Virus record (IMG/VR): IMGVR_UViG_3300030106_001108 | Span: 1 to 52,259 of that record | DNA: 52,259 nt | Direction: 5' to 3' (one strand) | Source: a virus | Shown: one piece after another, positions 31,219 to 40,644 of the stretch | Layout of the letters: every line of letters begins with the position of its first letter | Numbering within the stretch: the first letter of the stretch is position 1 | Translations under genes and position numbers: made by a program | Notes under the pieces: generated by a model | Seen by the model: only the letters and a program-made list of their open reading frames with translations | What the model was told of the DNA's origin: nothing | Databases searched by the model: none

Positions 31219-32561
31219 TGGCAGAAGTAACAACAGGACGTAGCGAAACCCTACCTCCGCAGTATTATCAAGACTTAATGAGAGGAATCCCAGGGGCAAA
31301 CGTTCCTGGTATAATGCCTTTATTAAATCAAAACTTAGTAAATCAATTACAAAGTATGGGCGTTCCTGGTGGTACACCCTATACTTATCAAGGTCAAAGG
31401 ATAGCAGATTTTACACCTGCGGAACGTATGGGTATGCGATTAGCTGGTGAAAACGTAGGCTCTTACCAACCGTTTTTTGATCAAGCAGCACAAATGGCTA
31501 GGCAAGGTTATAGTGACGCTAGAGGCAGTGCTATGGAGGGTCAAGATTTTATGCGCCAAGGTGCATTATCAGGTGCACAAGGTATAGGCGAAGCACAAAA
31601 TTTACTCAGAGGCGTTCCAGGATTAGCAAGAGACGCAACTTTTGAAGGGTTGGGGGGAATACGTACAGGTCAAGGTACTTTAGGTCAGGCTACTGATATA
31701 TTAGGCGGTGCTGCTCAAGGTTTTGACCCTAGAGGTATTTCTAGTTTTATGAACCCATATGAAGATGCTGTAGTTGGTAGAGCTATGCAAGACCTTGAAG
31801 AACAAGGAGCAAAAGCAGATATAGCAGGTAGAGCACAAGCTATAGGCTCTGGTGCTTTCGGTGGTAGTAGAGCTAGATTAGGTGCACAAGAAAGAGAAGA
31901 AGCATTACGTAAAGCCCAGCTTGAAACCGCAGCAGGATTAAGAAGACAAGGTTATGAATCAGCAGCAGGTAGGGCACAATCAGCATTTGAAAATCAACAA
32001 GCTAGACAGCTTAATCAGGCTAATGCTATGGCTAATATAGGTCAACGTCAAGCGGGTATGGGTGCACAAGTAGCTGGGTTAGGGCAAAATTTAGCAGGTA
32101 CTATTGGTACTGCTGCTGGAGGACTAGGTAGTTTAGGTACAGGACTAAGTAACATATACGGTGGCACAGGTAGAAACTTAGCTAGTAGCGGACTACAGGC
32201 TGGTCAGTTTGGTTCTAACGTAGGCGGTCAAATGGCTGGGCTAGGTCAAGGGTTATCAGCTTTACGTCAAGGTGATGTTAACACTATGATGAATATAGGT
32301 GGTATGCAACGTGGACAAAACCAAGCTGGTTTAGACTTAGCATATCAAAACTTTGTAGGTCAATATAACTTACCAACACAGTTAATAGGTCAAACCGCAG
32401 GTATAGCACAGGGGTTAGCCCCTACTTTAGGTGGTACAGTTTTACAACGAGGTGAAACTAGTGGCGGTAACAATAACTTAATGAGCAATTTAGGCACCGC
32501 TATAGCTGGGTACGGAGTCTACAAAGATTTAACTTCTCCTAGTGGTGTGAGTGTCACATGA
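31218..32561 (+). CDS. Ala/Gly/Gln-rich internal or tail assembly protein
   Basis: 447 residues. The core FMNPYEDAVVGRAMQDLEEQ, with IGSGAFGGSRARLGAQERE (about 175-230), is a conserved motif of a protein encoded after the nozzle in many marine podo- and siphoviruses. The C-terminal half is low-complexity Gly/Gln/Ala helix. It may be part of the DNA-ejection machinery or a tail needle-like component. One-base and four-base overlaps connect it to its neighbours. Confidence 0.72.
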   Translation: MAEVTTGRSETLPPQYYQDLMRGIPGANVPGIMPLLNQNLVNQLQSMGVPGGTPYTYQGQRIADFTPAERMGMRLAGENVGSYQPFFDQAAQMARQGYSDARGSAMEGQDFMRQGALSGAQGIGEAQNLLRGVPGLARDATFEGLGGIRTGQGTLGQATDILGGAAQGFDPRGISSFMNPYEDAVVGRAMQDLEEQGAKADIAGRAQAIGSGAFGGSRARLGAQEREEALRKAQLETAAGLRRQGYESAAGRAQSAFENQQARQLNQANAMANIGQRQAGMGAQVAGLGQNLAGTIGTAAGGLGSLGTGLSNIYGGTGRNLASSGLQAGQFGSNVGGQMAGLGQGLSALRQGDVNTMMNIGGMQRGQNQAGLDLAYQNFVGQYNLPTQLIGQTAGIAQGLAPTLGGTVLQRGETSGGNNNLMSNLGTAIAGYGVYKDLTSPSGVSVT

Positions 32562-35041
32562 TAAATCAAGAAGACTTAACTAAAAATATTGATAGATCAA
32601 GGCTTTTGAGTCAAGCTAAAACTATGCTAGATCAAAACATACCTATGGAAACTATATCTCAACAGTTAGGTTTAGACAGAAACACATTAAATAATTTATT
32701 ATTACAAAATCAATTAATGCCAGAAACAGTGCTGCAACCAGAAGATTATAGAAGCAGTTACGGTCCAACAGGCATTATGTCTAATCAAATACAAGACGCT
32801 GACACTAATATGGTTATTGACGATATAGTGAAAGGCGGTGAAAAAAGTGAAGATATCATTGAATTTTTAGGTGTCGATTTAGGTGTAGATCTAGGTAACT
32901 TAGGCGGTAATCCTGACGATGATACTACTCAAACTTTAGGTCAAGCTTTGAACTCTGGTAGTGTGGCTGGGTCAATAGGTAGTACGGACGCTATGTCTTC
33001 TTTCCTTGAAAACGCTAGTTTCCTTGAAAATTTAAGTGACCCTGAAAAATTAGAAGTTTATAAAAAAGCAGCAGCAGACATTATAGGTGAACCAGACTAT
33101 GATGCTTTATTAAAAGAACCAGATAAAATTATGCCTTACCTAGCAGCAGGTTTATCTTTAATTCAATCAGGTGAAAAAGGAGACGAGTGGGGAGCAGCAC
33201 TCGGTAAAGCGTTTATAAGTGGTTATGGCACTAAAATAAAAGAAGAAAAAGAATTTACAAAAGGTAAACGAGCTTTAGAACTTGACAGACAAAATAAAAT
33301 TAATTCATTAGTAACTACTTTTGCTGTTCAAGATTTTGCAACTAGAGCATCACTCAATAAAACACTATTAAATTCAAGTTTAAAAGCTCCTATAGAAGTT
33401 GACATAGTTGGTCCAAGTGGCACATACGCTGATAAATCAACACTATATATGGATGAAACAAAATTTGCTGAGTATGCAAGGCTTAATCCAGGCAAAATAA
33501 GAGAAGCTAAAAATTTTAACAAACAACCATACACACTCATTGATAAAAACGGTATAGGGGTAAATGTATGGATGGATAATGATATGATAAATGAATTATC
33601 TAACAATCCTTTATTAGCTGGTAGAATTAAACAAGGTCACGAAGACAGAACTAGCGGTAAATTATATAGATATACTCAAAACGGTGAAACGGTTGAAAAG
33701 TTTTTAACTCAAGAAGCATTCAATGCTTTGCCTAAAGAGGTAAGAGAAAACGCCATACCTATGCCTACTACTGGTGGTACTCCCCAATGGGTACGAGATA
33801 ACGTAAGTGGTGAGGAACTTTGGATAGCCCCTACTGAACTACTTAGAAACTCAAACAAATATACGAAAATTATGAACGGTTGGAGCATGATTACAAATGC
33901 TGATGGTAGTACGGAAATGTCTTATGGATCTAATCAGCAACTAAGAGAAGCAAACAAAAAATACGAAATAGTTAACAATAAACTTTTAGGAGTTGATAGA
34001 GGGTTTGATAATTATTTTATTGCGGCAGACCAACTTGATAAAGCTATCACTGATTTTACATCACAATACCCAGAGCAAGCAGATTTACTTTTTGACAATT
34101 TAGCAGGTAACTTCACTAATTTCGCTGATAATGTAGCTATATCTTTAGGGGCTTTTAACAATATGTTTACTGCACCAGAAGACGAAGGTGGGTATAGATT
34201 TAAAATACAAACAGAAGCAAACGATAAAGGAACTTACGTCGATTACGAGGTAATGAGACAAAGTGTTGTAGGTAGTACCGAGTTTCAAGAATTTAAGAAA
34301 AGCCCTTTCGCTAGAATGTTAGAAGCTTCAGGTATCACGGGGGCTAGACTTGATGCAGCATTATTTGATTTAGCTATGTTGGGTGCTGCTAGTATGAATA
34401 TTGATAAAGGTCTTGACCTAAGAGCTATATCGGATTTTGAAACTAAGCAATTTATGAAATTACAAGGTGGTAACGTTGCCTCACTTAAACAATATCAAGC
34501 AGTAGCAAATGATTTTAGACTCAAACTAGTAAAGAAAAACATAGCTGAAATTGATAGAAATTTGTTAGAGTCTAATTTATTACTTATTACAGATAGATTT
34601 GGACAGCCAGACTTGGTAAAACAAGAAGCGTTAAAAAAGACTGGTTTGAAAATTAGAAAAAAATTAGAAGAAAGGTTAGCAAGTCTTGAAGAAATGGATA
34701 CTAGTGAAAAATTAAATTCTAAAGTAGAAACTTTCGTAATTGACACTGAAGTGGGCGGTGGTGATGAAAATGTAAAAGTTTTCCCCACTATTCAAATAAG
34801 TCCTAATAGTCAATTTGGGCAAAGTATAGGGATTACCGAACCTATAAACACAGAGACTAAACTAGAATTAGTTGACGGTACGTTTAGTTACCGTGATTTA
34901 ATGAATAATTATGCGAGATATGCTAACGAACCACAATTACAACAAAGTTATTATTTATCATTACAAAAACAACTAACCCCAGCACAGTTTCAAATACTTA
35001 ACATACACTTACTAGAAGCTGGATTAATACAGGTACAATAA
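32558..35041 (+). CDS. Large internal virion (ejection) protein
   Basis: 827 residues, mostly helical and polar, without signal peptide or membrane helix. The N-terminus has a helix-turn-helix-like segment (MLDQNIPMETISQQLGLDRN followed by TLNNLLLQ, about 22-50). The central part has AYL-type helices and the C-terminus ends with helical QQSYYLSLQKQLTPAQFQIL. By size and place it is one of three large proteins expected inside the head and ejected with DNA. No enzymatic motif is recognised. Confidence 0.7.
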   Translation: MINQEDLTKNIDRSRLLSQAKTMLDQNIPMETISQQLGLDRNTLNNLLLQNQLMPETVLQPEDYRSSYGPTGIMSNQIQDADTNMVIDDIVKGGEKSEDIIEFLGVDLGVDLGNLGGNPDDDTTQTLGQALNSGSVAGSIGSTDAMSSFLENASFLENLSDPEKLEVYKKAAADIIGEPDYDALLKEPDKIMPYLAAGLSLIQSGEKGDEWGAALGKAFISGYGTKIKEEKEFTKGKRALELDRQNKINSLVTTFAVQDFATRASLNKTLLNSSLKAPIEVDIVGPSGTYADKSTLYMDETKFAEYARLNPGKIREAKNFNKQPYTLIDKNGIGVNVWMDNDMINELSNNPLLAGRIKQGHEDRTSGKLYRYTQNGETVEKFLTQEAFNALPKEVRENAIPMPTTGGTPQWVRDNVSGEELWIAPTELLRNSNKYTKIMNGWSMITNADGSTEMSYGSNQQLREANKKYEIVNNKLLGVDRGFDNYFIAADQLDKAITDFTSQYPEQADLLFDNLAGNFTNFADNVAISLGAFNNMFTAPEDEGGYRFKIQTEANDKGTYVDYEVMRQSVVGSTEFQEFKKSPFARMLEASGITGARLDAALFDLAMLGAASMNIDKGLDLRAISDFETKQFMKLQGGNVASLKQYQAVANDFRLKLVKKNIAEIDRNLLESNLLLITDRFGQPDLVKQEALKKTGLKIRKKLEERLASLEEMDTSEKLNSKVETFVIDTEVGGGDENVKVFPTIQISPNSQFGQSIGITEPINTETKLELVDGTFSYRDLMNNYARYANEPQLQQSYYLSLQKQLTPAQFQILNIHLLEAGLIQVQ

Positions 35042-37269
35042 TGGCACAGAATGATATTATAGACATAGACGAAATTATTGATCAAAACATTGATTATAGT
35101 CAGCCTATACCTACGATGACACAACCTATACCTGACCCAGTTATAGATAAGGTTTACCCTAGTGGTGAAGAAACTCCAGGACAACTTTTCCCTAATGATT
35201 TTAAAAATTACATTCTTGATAAAACTAATATCAGTCCTAGTATATTAGATACTATTTTAGGCAGACCGTACAGTTTTAGAGATAGGTTTGTAAACCTCAA
35301 CCCTAAAGACGCAATAAGAGATTTGTTTAGGTTTACAACTCCTGGAAAACAACCGTTAGATAGAGATACACAACAACCTTTTGGGCTTAATTTTATGGAG
35401 TTAGTAAATCCTACTGACCCAAAAACTAAACGAGCTGAATCTTTAGGTATAGATGTAGATAAAGGTGCACCTTTTCAAGTACAAAAAGACGCTACGTATT
35501 TACCACCTGATAATTATGAAAGAGGTGTAAAAGCTTTATTAGTAGAAGCATATCCAGGTGTACCACTTGAAGCTTTTGAACTAGCTAAAGAACCAAACAC
35601 AAACAGAATAGTATATAAAGATCCTGAAACTGGTCAAAAACAGTTTGTTACTCCTCCTGGTATTGATTGGCCAGATGTTACAGCTATTATGGAACCTCTA
35701 TCATTAGAGATAGGTGCTGGTATAGGTGGGTTTATGGCAGGTAGTTCAGTTGGTCCAGCAGTTGGTGGTGTTGCAGGTGGAACAGGTGGACTCATAGGTA
35801 CGGCAGCACTCACAGACAGTGGTTTTTGGCAAGCTACAGGTGCAGCAGCAGGTGCTACTGCTGGTGCAGTATCAGCGCCAATCACTTTTACTGTTATGGG
35901 TGAGACCATGGCACATTTTATATGGAGATATAATAATTTAAGGGGTATGAAAGATAGAGGCATACTTGATGAAACCTACACTCCAGATAAAATTTTAAAA
36001 ACTGCTATAGATGACAGTAAAATGATTGCTGTGTATAGTGCTGGCGGTAACGCAGCATTCGCAGGGATAGCAAAATTTTTAGGTCGTAACCCTGCTAGTG
36101 CTTTAGGTATTGACGAAGATGAATTTTTAAACGCTTTTGAAGAAGTACAAAAAAGAATAGAAGCAGGTGGTCCAGAATCCACAGTTCTTGCTAATCTTAC
36201 TACACCTCAAGTACTAGGGTCAGTTGATGAAGGACTACCTATACGTAAAGATGCTATGCAACGTGAAATTGATGTTTCAGCAGAAAAAAATCCTGAAGTT
36301 GAACGTAGGATACTTCAACAACAAGAAGATATTGATTTAGGTTACGGGAAAGTATTTGATGATTTAGGTATAGATACAGTTGTATTTCGTGATCAAGACA
36401 TAGCTAGAGTCAAAAAAGATTTCGGTAGAGATATAGGTGGTTTTTTTGACCCTGAAAATGTTAATCCTAGGATAGGTGAAGGATTCGGGGTAGTACAAGC
36501 AGATAGATTAGCTATGTCTAAAAAAGTAAAAAATTTAACACAAGGTGCTGACCCAGAGGGTGTGTTTGATGAAATATGGACTAAGGGTAAGATAACTAGA
36601 GTTGACACATTTTTAGATATGGTGCCAGCGAATAAACAGACACAGTTTAAAAATTTAGTTTATAGAGATTTTTTAGAAAAAACTAAACCTATTAATGGAA
36701 AGTTTGATACTAACGCTGTTTCTAAATATCTAGTTGACCATGGTGATCAGCTTAAAGCTCTTTACGGGGAAGAGTTTGTTAACGGTTTAAGAACGTATAA
36801 TAAACTTATAAAAGATATTACTTTTGATGCTCCTAGAATAGGAATAGCAGATTTAGAGTGGACTAAACTTTTAAACGTTTTAGCTAGATCTTATTTAGGT
36901 ATTTTTACTAGACCTGGAAGAATGATTACTGCTGGTACAAGAACTACTGAAAGATTTAGAAGAGCTTCGTTTGAAGAAATGTTATTAAACCCTGAAGAAT
37001 TAGTCAAACGTTTAAAAACAAAACAATTTTTTGAAAGTCCTGAAGGACAAGCATTTTATACTACAGCTAGAGCCATAGCTAGAGCTTATGAACAAGCAGA
37101 TGGTGACTTAGCTGATTTAGAAAGAGGTGCAGATACAGAGTTAGAAACACAAAAACAAATGGCTGGTGATGATATACTCAGTTTATTTAATTTAGAAGAT
37201 TTAGAGATGAATAGAGGCGGTGAAGCTGAAAGACCGTTGATGGCATTAAAATACGACGTAGGTAATTGA
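35041..37269 (+). CDS. Large internal virion protein with Gly/Ala hydrophobic core
   Basis: 742 residues. Residues about 225-295 form a Gly/Ala-rich hydrophobic hairpin (GAGIGGFMAGSSVGPAVGGV, GTGGLIGTAALTDS, ATGAAAGATAGAVSAPITF) suited to inserting in the cell envelope during DNA ejection. The rest is helical. It ends GGEAERPLMALKYDVGN, sharing the GG...LKY ending with the 2652-4904 product. It overlaps the previous stop by one base. Confidence 0.72.
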   Translation: MAQNDIIDIDEIIDQNIDYSQPIPTMTQPIPDPVIDKVYPSGEETPGQLFPNDFKNYILDKTNISPSILDTILGRPYSFRDRFVNLNPKDAIRDLFRFTTPGKQPLDRDTQQPFGLNFMELVNPTDPKTKRAESLGIDVDKGAPFQVQKDATYLPPDNYERGVKALLVEAYPGVPLEAFELAKEPNTNRIVYKDPETGQKQFVTPPGIDWPDVTAIMEPLSLEIGAGIGGFMAGSSVGPAVGGVAGGTGGLIGTAALTDSGFWQATGAAAGATAGAVSAPITFTVMGETMAHFIWRYNNLRGMKDRGILDETYTPDKILKTAIDDSKMIAVYSAGGNAAFAGIAKFLGRNPASALGIDEDEFLNAFEEVQKRIEAGGPESTVLANLTTPQVLGSVDEGLPIRKDAMQREIDVSAEKNPEVERRILQQQEDIDLGYGKVFDDLGIDTVVFRDQDIARVKKDFGRDIGGFFDPENVNPRIGEGFGVVQADRLAMSKKVKNLTQGADPEGVFDEIWTKGKITRVDTFLDMVPANKQTQFKNLVYRDFLEKTKPINGKFDTNAVSKYLVDHGDQLKALYGEEFVNGLRTYNKLIKDITFDAPRIGIADLEWTKLLNVLARSYLGIFTRPGRMITAGTRTTERFRRASFEEMLLNPEELVKRLKTKQFFESPEGQAFYTTARAIARAYEQADGDLADLERGADTELETQKQMAGDDILSLFNLEDLEMNRGGEAERPLMALKYDVGN

Positions 37270-37270
37270 T

Positions 37271-38527
37271 ATGAGTTTTTTAAAAAAATTAGGACAAATG
37301 TTAAGTAACAGACCTGATAGAGATGGTCCAAGTCACGGGGGCGGTAGTCCAGATATAATAAAACCGCCAGACAACAGAGTTATGGGTGACCAAGGTTTAG
37401 GTGGTTATCTTAACCCTAATCAATTAGAAATGTTTACCAACCCACCTGTACCAAATAACCAAGCTGGTCTTATGAATATGGCTAACTTATTACAGCAGCA
37501 ACAAGATACGTTTGGTGGTATGCTCACTTATCCCTCTCCCCCTAGTGATGATGGTACAGGCGGTGGTGGTACTGGTGGCGGTGGTGGCACTGGTGGTGGC
37601 ACTGGTGGTGGCACTGGTGGCGGTGGTGGCACTGGTGGCGGTGGAGGTACTGGTGGCGGTGGTGGCACTGGTGGCGGTGGAAGTAGAGATGAAAGAGATC
37701 GTCAGGAAATTATAGATGAAATTAGAAGGAGAAGAGAAGAGGAAGAAAGGAGAAGAAGAGAAGTTCCACCAGAAGATTTTAAATTTCCACCAGAGGGTAT
37801 CCCAGGCATACCTGTCGATATCCCAGGAGTACCGCCTATGACACCGCCTATGACACCGCCTATGACACCGCCTATGACACCGCCTATGACACCGCCTATG
37901 ACACCGCCTAGAAGAGATGAGCAAATATTTGTACCTCCTAAAGATATAGGTGACGTAGATATGCCGAGATTAAATATGCCTAGGTTTCAAGGTTTACGTG
38001 ATTTACCACAAAATTTTGATATACCTGTTCCTAGATTACCAACAGGTATGGAAACTTTAGTATCTCCAGATATTTTTATGAATAGAAGAAATACAGAAAG
38101 GCAAAACTTCGTGGCTGGTGGTGCACCAGCAAAAATACTCAACGCTATAGCAAGAGCAGGTAAAGGAGTAAAGAAAAAACTTGGCGAAGCAGACAGAAAA
38201 TTTGAAGAAGCAAGACAGAGAAGCGGAATTTTTCCTGGCACATCAGACCCAGTCAATAATCCATTTACATATTTAGATGCTAAGATAATGGGGGGTCTTA
38301 TGACACCGCCTGTTGTATTAGCAGGTATAAATGAAAAACGAAAAAGAGATGATTTAAGTTTGGCTAACTCTTATGGTCAAAAAGCTGCAGCAGAAGGCAA
38401 AACTTTAGAAGAGGCTATTAGACAATATACTGAAGATGCAAAAGTTCAAGGTCTCCCTACAGTTCAATATTATTTAATGGAAATAGAAAACGGTTACAAT
38501 CAAGCAATGCAAAATACTTCACGTTAA
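37271..38527 (+). CDS. Virion protein with Gly-rich and MTPP tandem repeats
   Basis: 418 residues. The N-terminal 90 residues are Pro/Gly/Asn-rich. A (GGGTGGG)n linker follows (about 97-137), then a highly charged helix (RDERDRQEIIDEIRRRREEE), six PPMT repeats (about 189-213), and a C-terminal helical domain with basic residues (GKGVKKKLGEADRKFEEARQ). The long flexible linkers suggest an extended scaffold-like or ejected protein. It is the last gene of the late operon; its final nine bases overlap the convergent helicase gene. Confidence 0.7.
   Translation: MSFLKKLGQMLSNRPDRDGPSHGGGSPDIIKPPDNRVMGDQGLGGYLNPNQLEMFTNPPVPNNQAGLMNMANLLQQQQDTFGGMLTYPSPPSDDGTGGGGTGGGGGTGGGTGGGTGGGGGTGGGGGTGGGGGTGGGGSRDERDRQEIIDEIRRRREEEERRRREVPPEDFKFPPEGIPGIPVDIPGVPPMTPPMTPPMTPPMTPPMTPPMTPPRRDEQIFVPPKDIGDVDMPRLNMPRFQGLRDLPQNFDIPVPRLPTGMETLVSPDIFMNRRNTERQNFVAGGAPAKILNAIARAGKGVKKKLGEADRKFEEARQRSGIFPGTSDPVNNPFTYLDAKIMGGLMTPPVVLAGINEKRKRDDLSLANSYGQKAAAEGKTLEEAIRQYTEDAKVQGLPTVQYYLMEIENGYNQAMQNTSR
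37555..37685 (+). repeat. Gly/Thr-coding GGTGG(C/T) microsatellite
   Basis: Repeats of GGTGGCGGTGG and ACTGGTGG encode the (GGGTGG)n linker. Such tracts expand and contract by slippage, in steps that keep the frame only if multiples of three are gained. Confidence 0.85.
37831..37909 (+). repeat. 12-bp tandem repeat ACCGCCTATGAC, six copies
   Basis: Perfect 12-base units encode PPMT. Copy number changes would keep the reading frame. Confidence 0.88.
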
Positions 38528-39964
38528 CCAGTCTTTTAATTTATCTTCACCTAATATAGTACTAGCTATTGATTGTTTTTTACGTAAAGCTTTAACTATT
38601 TTTTCATCAACAGTACGTTCACACACTATATCAATATATGTTACCTTGTTAGTTTGACCTATACGGTGGGCACGGTCTTCTGATTGTAAACGTTTTTCTA
38701 AATCATAGTTATTACTAAAGTAAATAACAGTTTTAGCAGCAGTCAAAGTTATGCCGTAACCACCAGTTTGAGTATTACCTACAAAAAATCTCATAGGACT
38801 GTCTGGGTTTTGAAACTCATTTATAACATACTCTCTACGTTCTTGTGGCACATCACCATAGTATGTACCTACAGAATTTTCACCATAGATATCTATTAAT
38901 AGTTTTTCTATCCTTTTTATATCGTGACGGTAATTAGCCCAAATGATCACTTTACCGTCAGTTTCTTCTAAAATAGAGGACAATTCTGAGACTCTATTAT
39001 TAGGTAACTCGGTAATACTACCGTCATCCGTCCCTATGAATCCGCATGAAATTTGATGTAAACGTATTATTTGAGTCATTATGTGATTTATGGTCACTAA
39101 CTTTTTATTAGCTAATTGAGTAGCAGCAAATTTTTGTAATTCTCTATACGCTTTAGTTTGTTCAGGTGTCATCTCTATTTCTCTACGTATATAAATTTTT
39201 TCTGGTAAATCTAAACAGTCTTTTTTCAAAACCCTGTGGCTAAACTTACCTAAAGTTTCATTTAACTCATCTAAATTTTTGTAACCTGTAACAAATTTAA
39301 AAGTTCTGCCTTGACCAGTCATTTCTTTCATGTCTGCATATCTAGCACGGAATGCGTAATAACTGCTAAACCCTAATAAAGCTGGATCTAAAAACATGCA
39401 CTGACTATACAAATCAAGTGGACTTTTAGTTATAGGTGACCCAGTTAAAATTCTTCTATAATGTGCATACTTACCTAAACGCACACAACTCTGTGTTCTT
39501 TTAGCTGATGGATTTTTTATAGTAGTACTTTCATCTATGATAAACATAGTTCGGTTAGCCTGTATAAATTTATTTGCATATTGACAACCTTTTTTAGTGC
39601 TAAAAGCTTCTATATTCATAACTAGTATTTTTAATTTTTTATCATATTGAAATAAATTTTCTAATTGTTTTAGAAACTTTTTAGTATGGCTACTGCTCCA
39701 TTTTACAACTTCATATTCTACTTCGTCTGGTATGTGTGCTAGTAGTTCTTTATTTACCCATGTACTATATACACCTTTAGGTGCAACAATCAAAACGTTG
39801 TTTAATTTATTGTTATTATATAAATAAACAAAATTATCAATAACTACTTTTGATTTACCACAACCCATCTCCATAAACAAAGCGTATTGATTTCTATCAC
39901 AAGATTCGTTAAGTGCTTCTAGTTGATGGTCGTAGGGTTTAGTTTTGAATTTATACTTATCCAT
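38519..39964 (-). CDS. SNF2-family DNA helicase/translocase
   Basis: 481 residues, the only large leftward gene. Superfamily 2 motifs: Q-motif/I region KPYDHQ and MEMGCGKSK (about 10-39), motif II FIIDEST (about 139), motif III LTGSP, motif V-like GYGITLTAAKTVIYF and motif VI EDRAHRIGQTNKV, the typical SNF2 ending. Phage relatives remodel or translocate on DNA during replication or recombination. It is transcribed against the late genes from its own promoter in 39965-40332 and converges, overlapping by nine bases, with the 37271-38527 gene. Confidence 0.92.
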   Translation of the reverse strand: MDKYKFKTKPYDHQLEALNESCDRNQYALFMEMGCGKSKVVIDNFVYLYNNNKLNNVLIVAPKGVYSTWVNKELLAHIPDEVEYEVVKWSSSHTKKFLKQLENLFQYDKKLKILVMNIEAFSTKKGCQYANKFIQANRTMFIIDESTTIKNPSAKRTQSCVRLGKYAHYRRILTGSPITKSPLDLYSQCMFLDPALLGFSSYYAFRARYADMKEMTGQGRTFKFVTGYKNLDELNETLGKFSHRVLKKDCLDLPEKIYIRREIEMTPEQTKAYRELQKFAATQLANKKLVTINHIMTQIIRLHQISCGFIGTDDGSITELPNNRVSELSSILEETDGKVIIWANYRHDIKRIEKLLIDIYGENSVGTYYGDVPQERREYVINEFQNPDSPMRFFVGNTQTGGYGITLTAAKTVIYFSNNYDLEKRLQSEDRAHRIGQTNKVTYIDIVCERTVDEKIVKALRKKQSIASTILGEDKLKDWLT

Positions 39965-40332
39965 ATCTCGTCTCTTATATAGTTATATAATAAACTAGGT
40001 CATAAAAAATAAAAAGGATATTGCATGTTTTAGCTTAATAGCCTACTAATAGCTTTTGCTAATAGCCCTTAAACCCTCTATTCTACGATGTTTTTTACCA
40101 CCCCTATTACTGATATTACCTTTTTTTAATATTTTTATTGATTATGCTTTACTTATTTTATTTTCCCTTTATAGTAATAGGTAATTAAATTTAGCCGTTT
40201 AATTAATACCCAAAACCGTATTCGTCATAGGTACGGTTTTTACTAAAACAGGGCAATGTAATTATGCACCCCCTGTTTTTAAGTGGGGGGTAATAACCAT
40301 ACCCCTCACTATTTTAAGATAAGAGAGACAAG
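39965..40332. other. Divergent control region between helicase and early operon
   Basis: No gene. It contains several AATAG words (TTAATAGCC, CTAATAGC, CCCTATTACTG, AGTAATAGG) like those at 400-540 but mostly in the opposite orientation. It also has a nine-pair hairpin AAAACCGTA (40212-40220)/TACGGTTTT (40232-40240), a C/G hairpin ACCCCC (40268-40273)/GGGGGT (40286-40291) and the early promoter. The leftward helicase leader holds AGAGACGAGAT before its ATG, nearly the same ribosome-binding sequence as AGAGAGACAAG before 40333. Confidence 0.6.
40148..40175 (+). promoter_or_regulatory. Early-operon promoter candidate
   Basis: -35 TTTACT (40148-40153), 16-base spacer, -10 TATAGT (40170-40175). 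Same -35 class and same -10 as the rightward promoter at 1219-1247. It leaves a leader of about 155 bases with two hairpins before the first early gene. Confidence 0.55.
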
Positions 40333-40644
40333 ATGAGTGTGTATGTAGTAGAAAAGCCAAGCGACAATAAAAACATTTCTTCGGCTTTAGATTATGGTAA
40401 GTTTGAATTTATATTAGACAGTCGTTCTAATATGATTTACAGTCCTGTACCTACCGTCAATAGAATACGTTACAAATTACAAAACTTTAACGACAATGAT
40501 TACCTATTATTAATTGGTGATCCTGTTGCTATTGGCGTTTGTATGCATCATGCTTTACTTTCTAATAGAGGTAGGGCTAAATTATTAAAGTGGGATAACC
40601 GTGATTATAAATATAATATCGTAGAGGTAGATATAAATGTTTGA
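40333..40644 (+). CDS. Conserved early phage protein
   Basis: 103 residues. It begins MSVYVVEKP and carries RYKLQNFNDNDYLLLIGDPVAIGVCMHHALL (about 47-77), the hallmark block of a small family that I recognise from many phages beside primase and helicase genes. No function is known to me. First gene of the early operon, with an AGAGAGAC ribosome-binding site; it overlaps the next gene by eight bases. Confidence 0.8.
   Translation: MSVYVVEKPSDNKNISSALDYGKFEFILDSRSNMIYSPVPTVNRIRYKLQNFNDNDYLLLIGDPVAIGVCMHHALLSNRGRAKLLKWDNRDYKYNIVEVDINV

Noticed and set aside
32558-32720. Transcription regulator, from a helix-turn-helix-like segment
   Set aside because: The motif lies at the start of an 827-residue protein in the internal-virion gene group; one HTH-like segment is not enough.
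37490-37924. 144-residue leftward ORF and 67-residue rightward ORF over the repeat tracts
   Set aside because: Both are by-products of the GGTGGC and ACCGCCTATGAC tandem repeats being open in several frames. The composition is repeat-driven and no ribosome-binding site is present.
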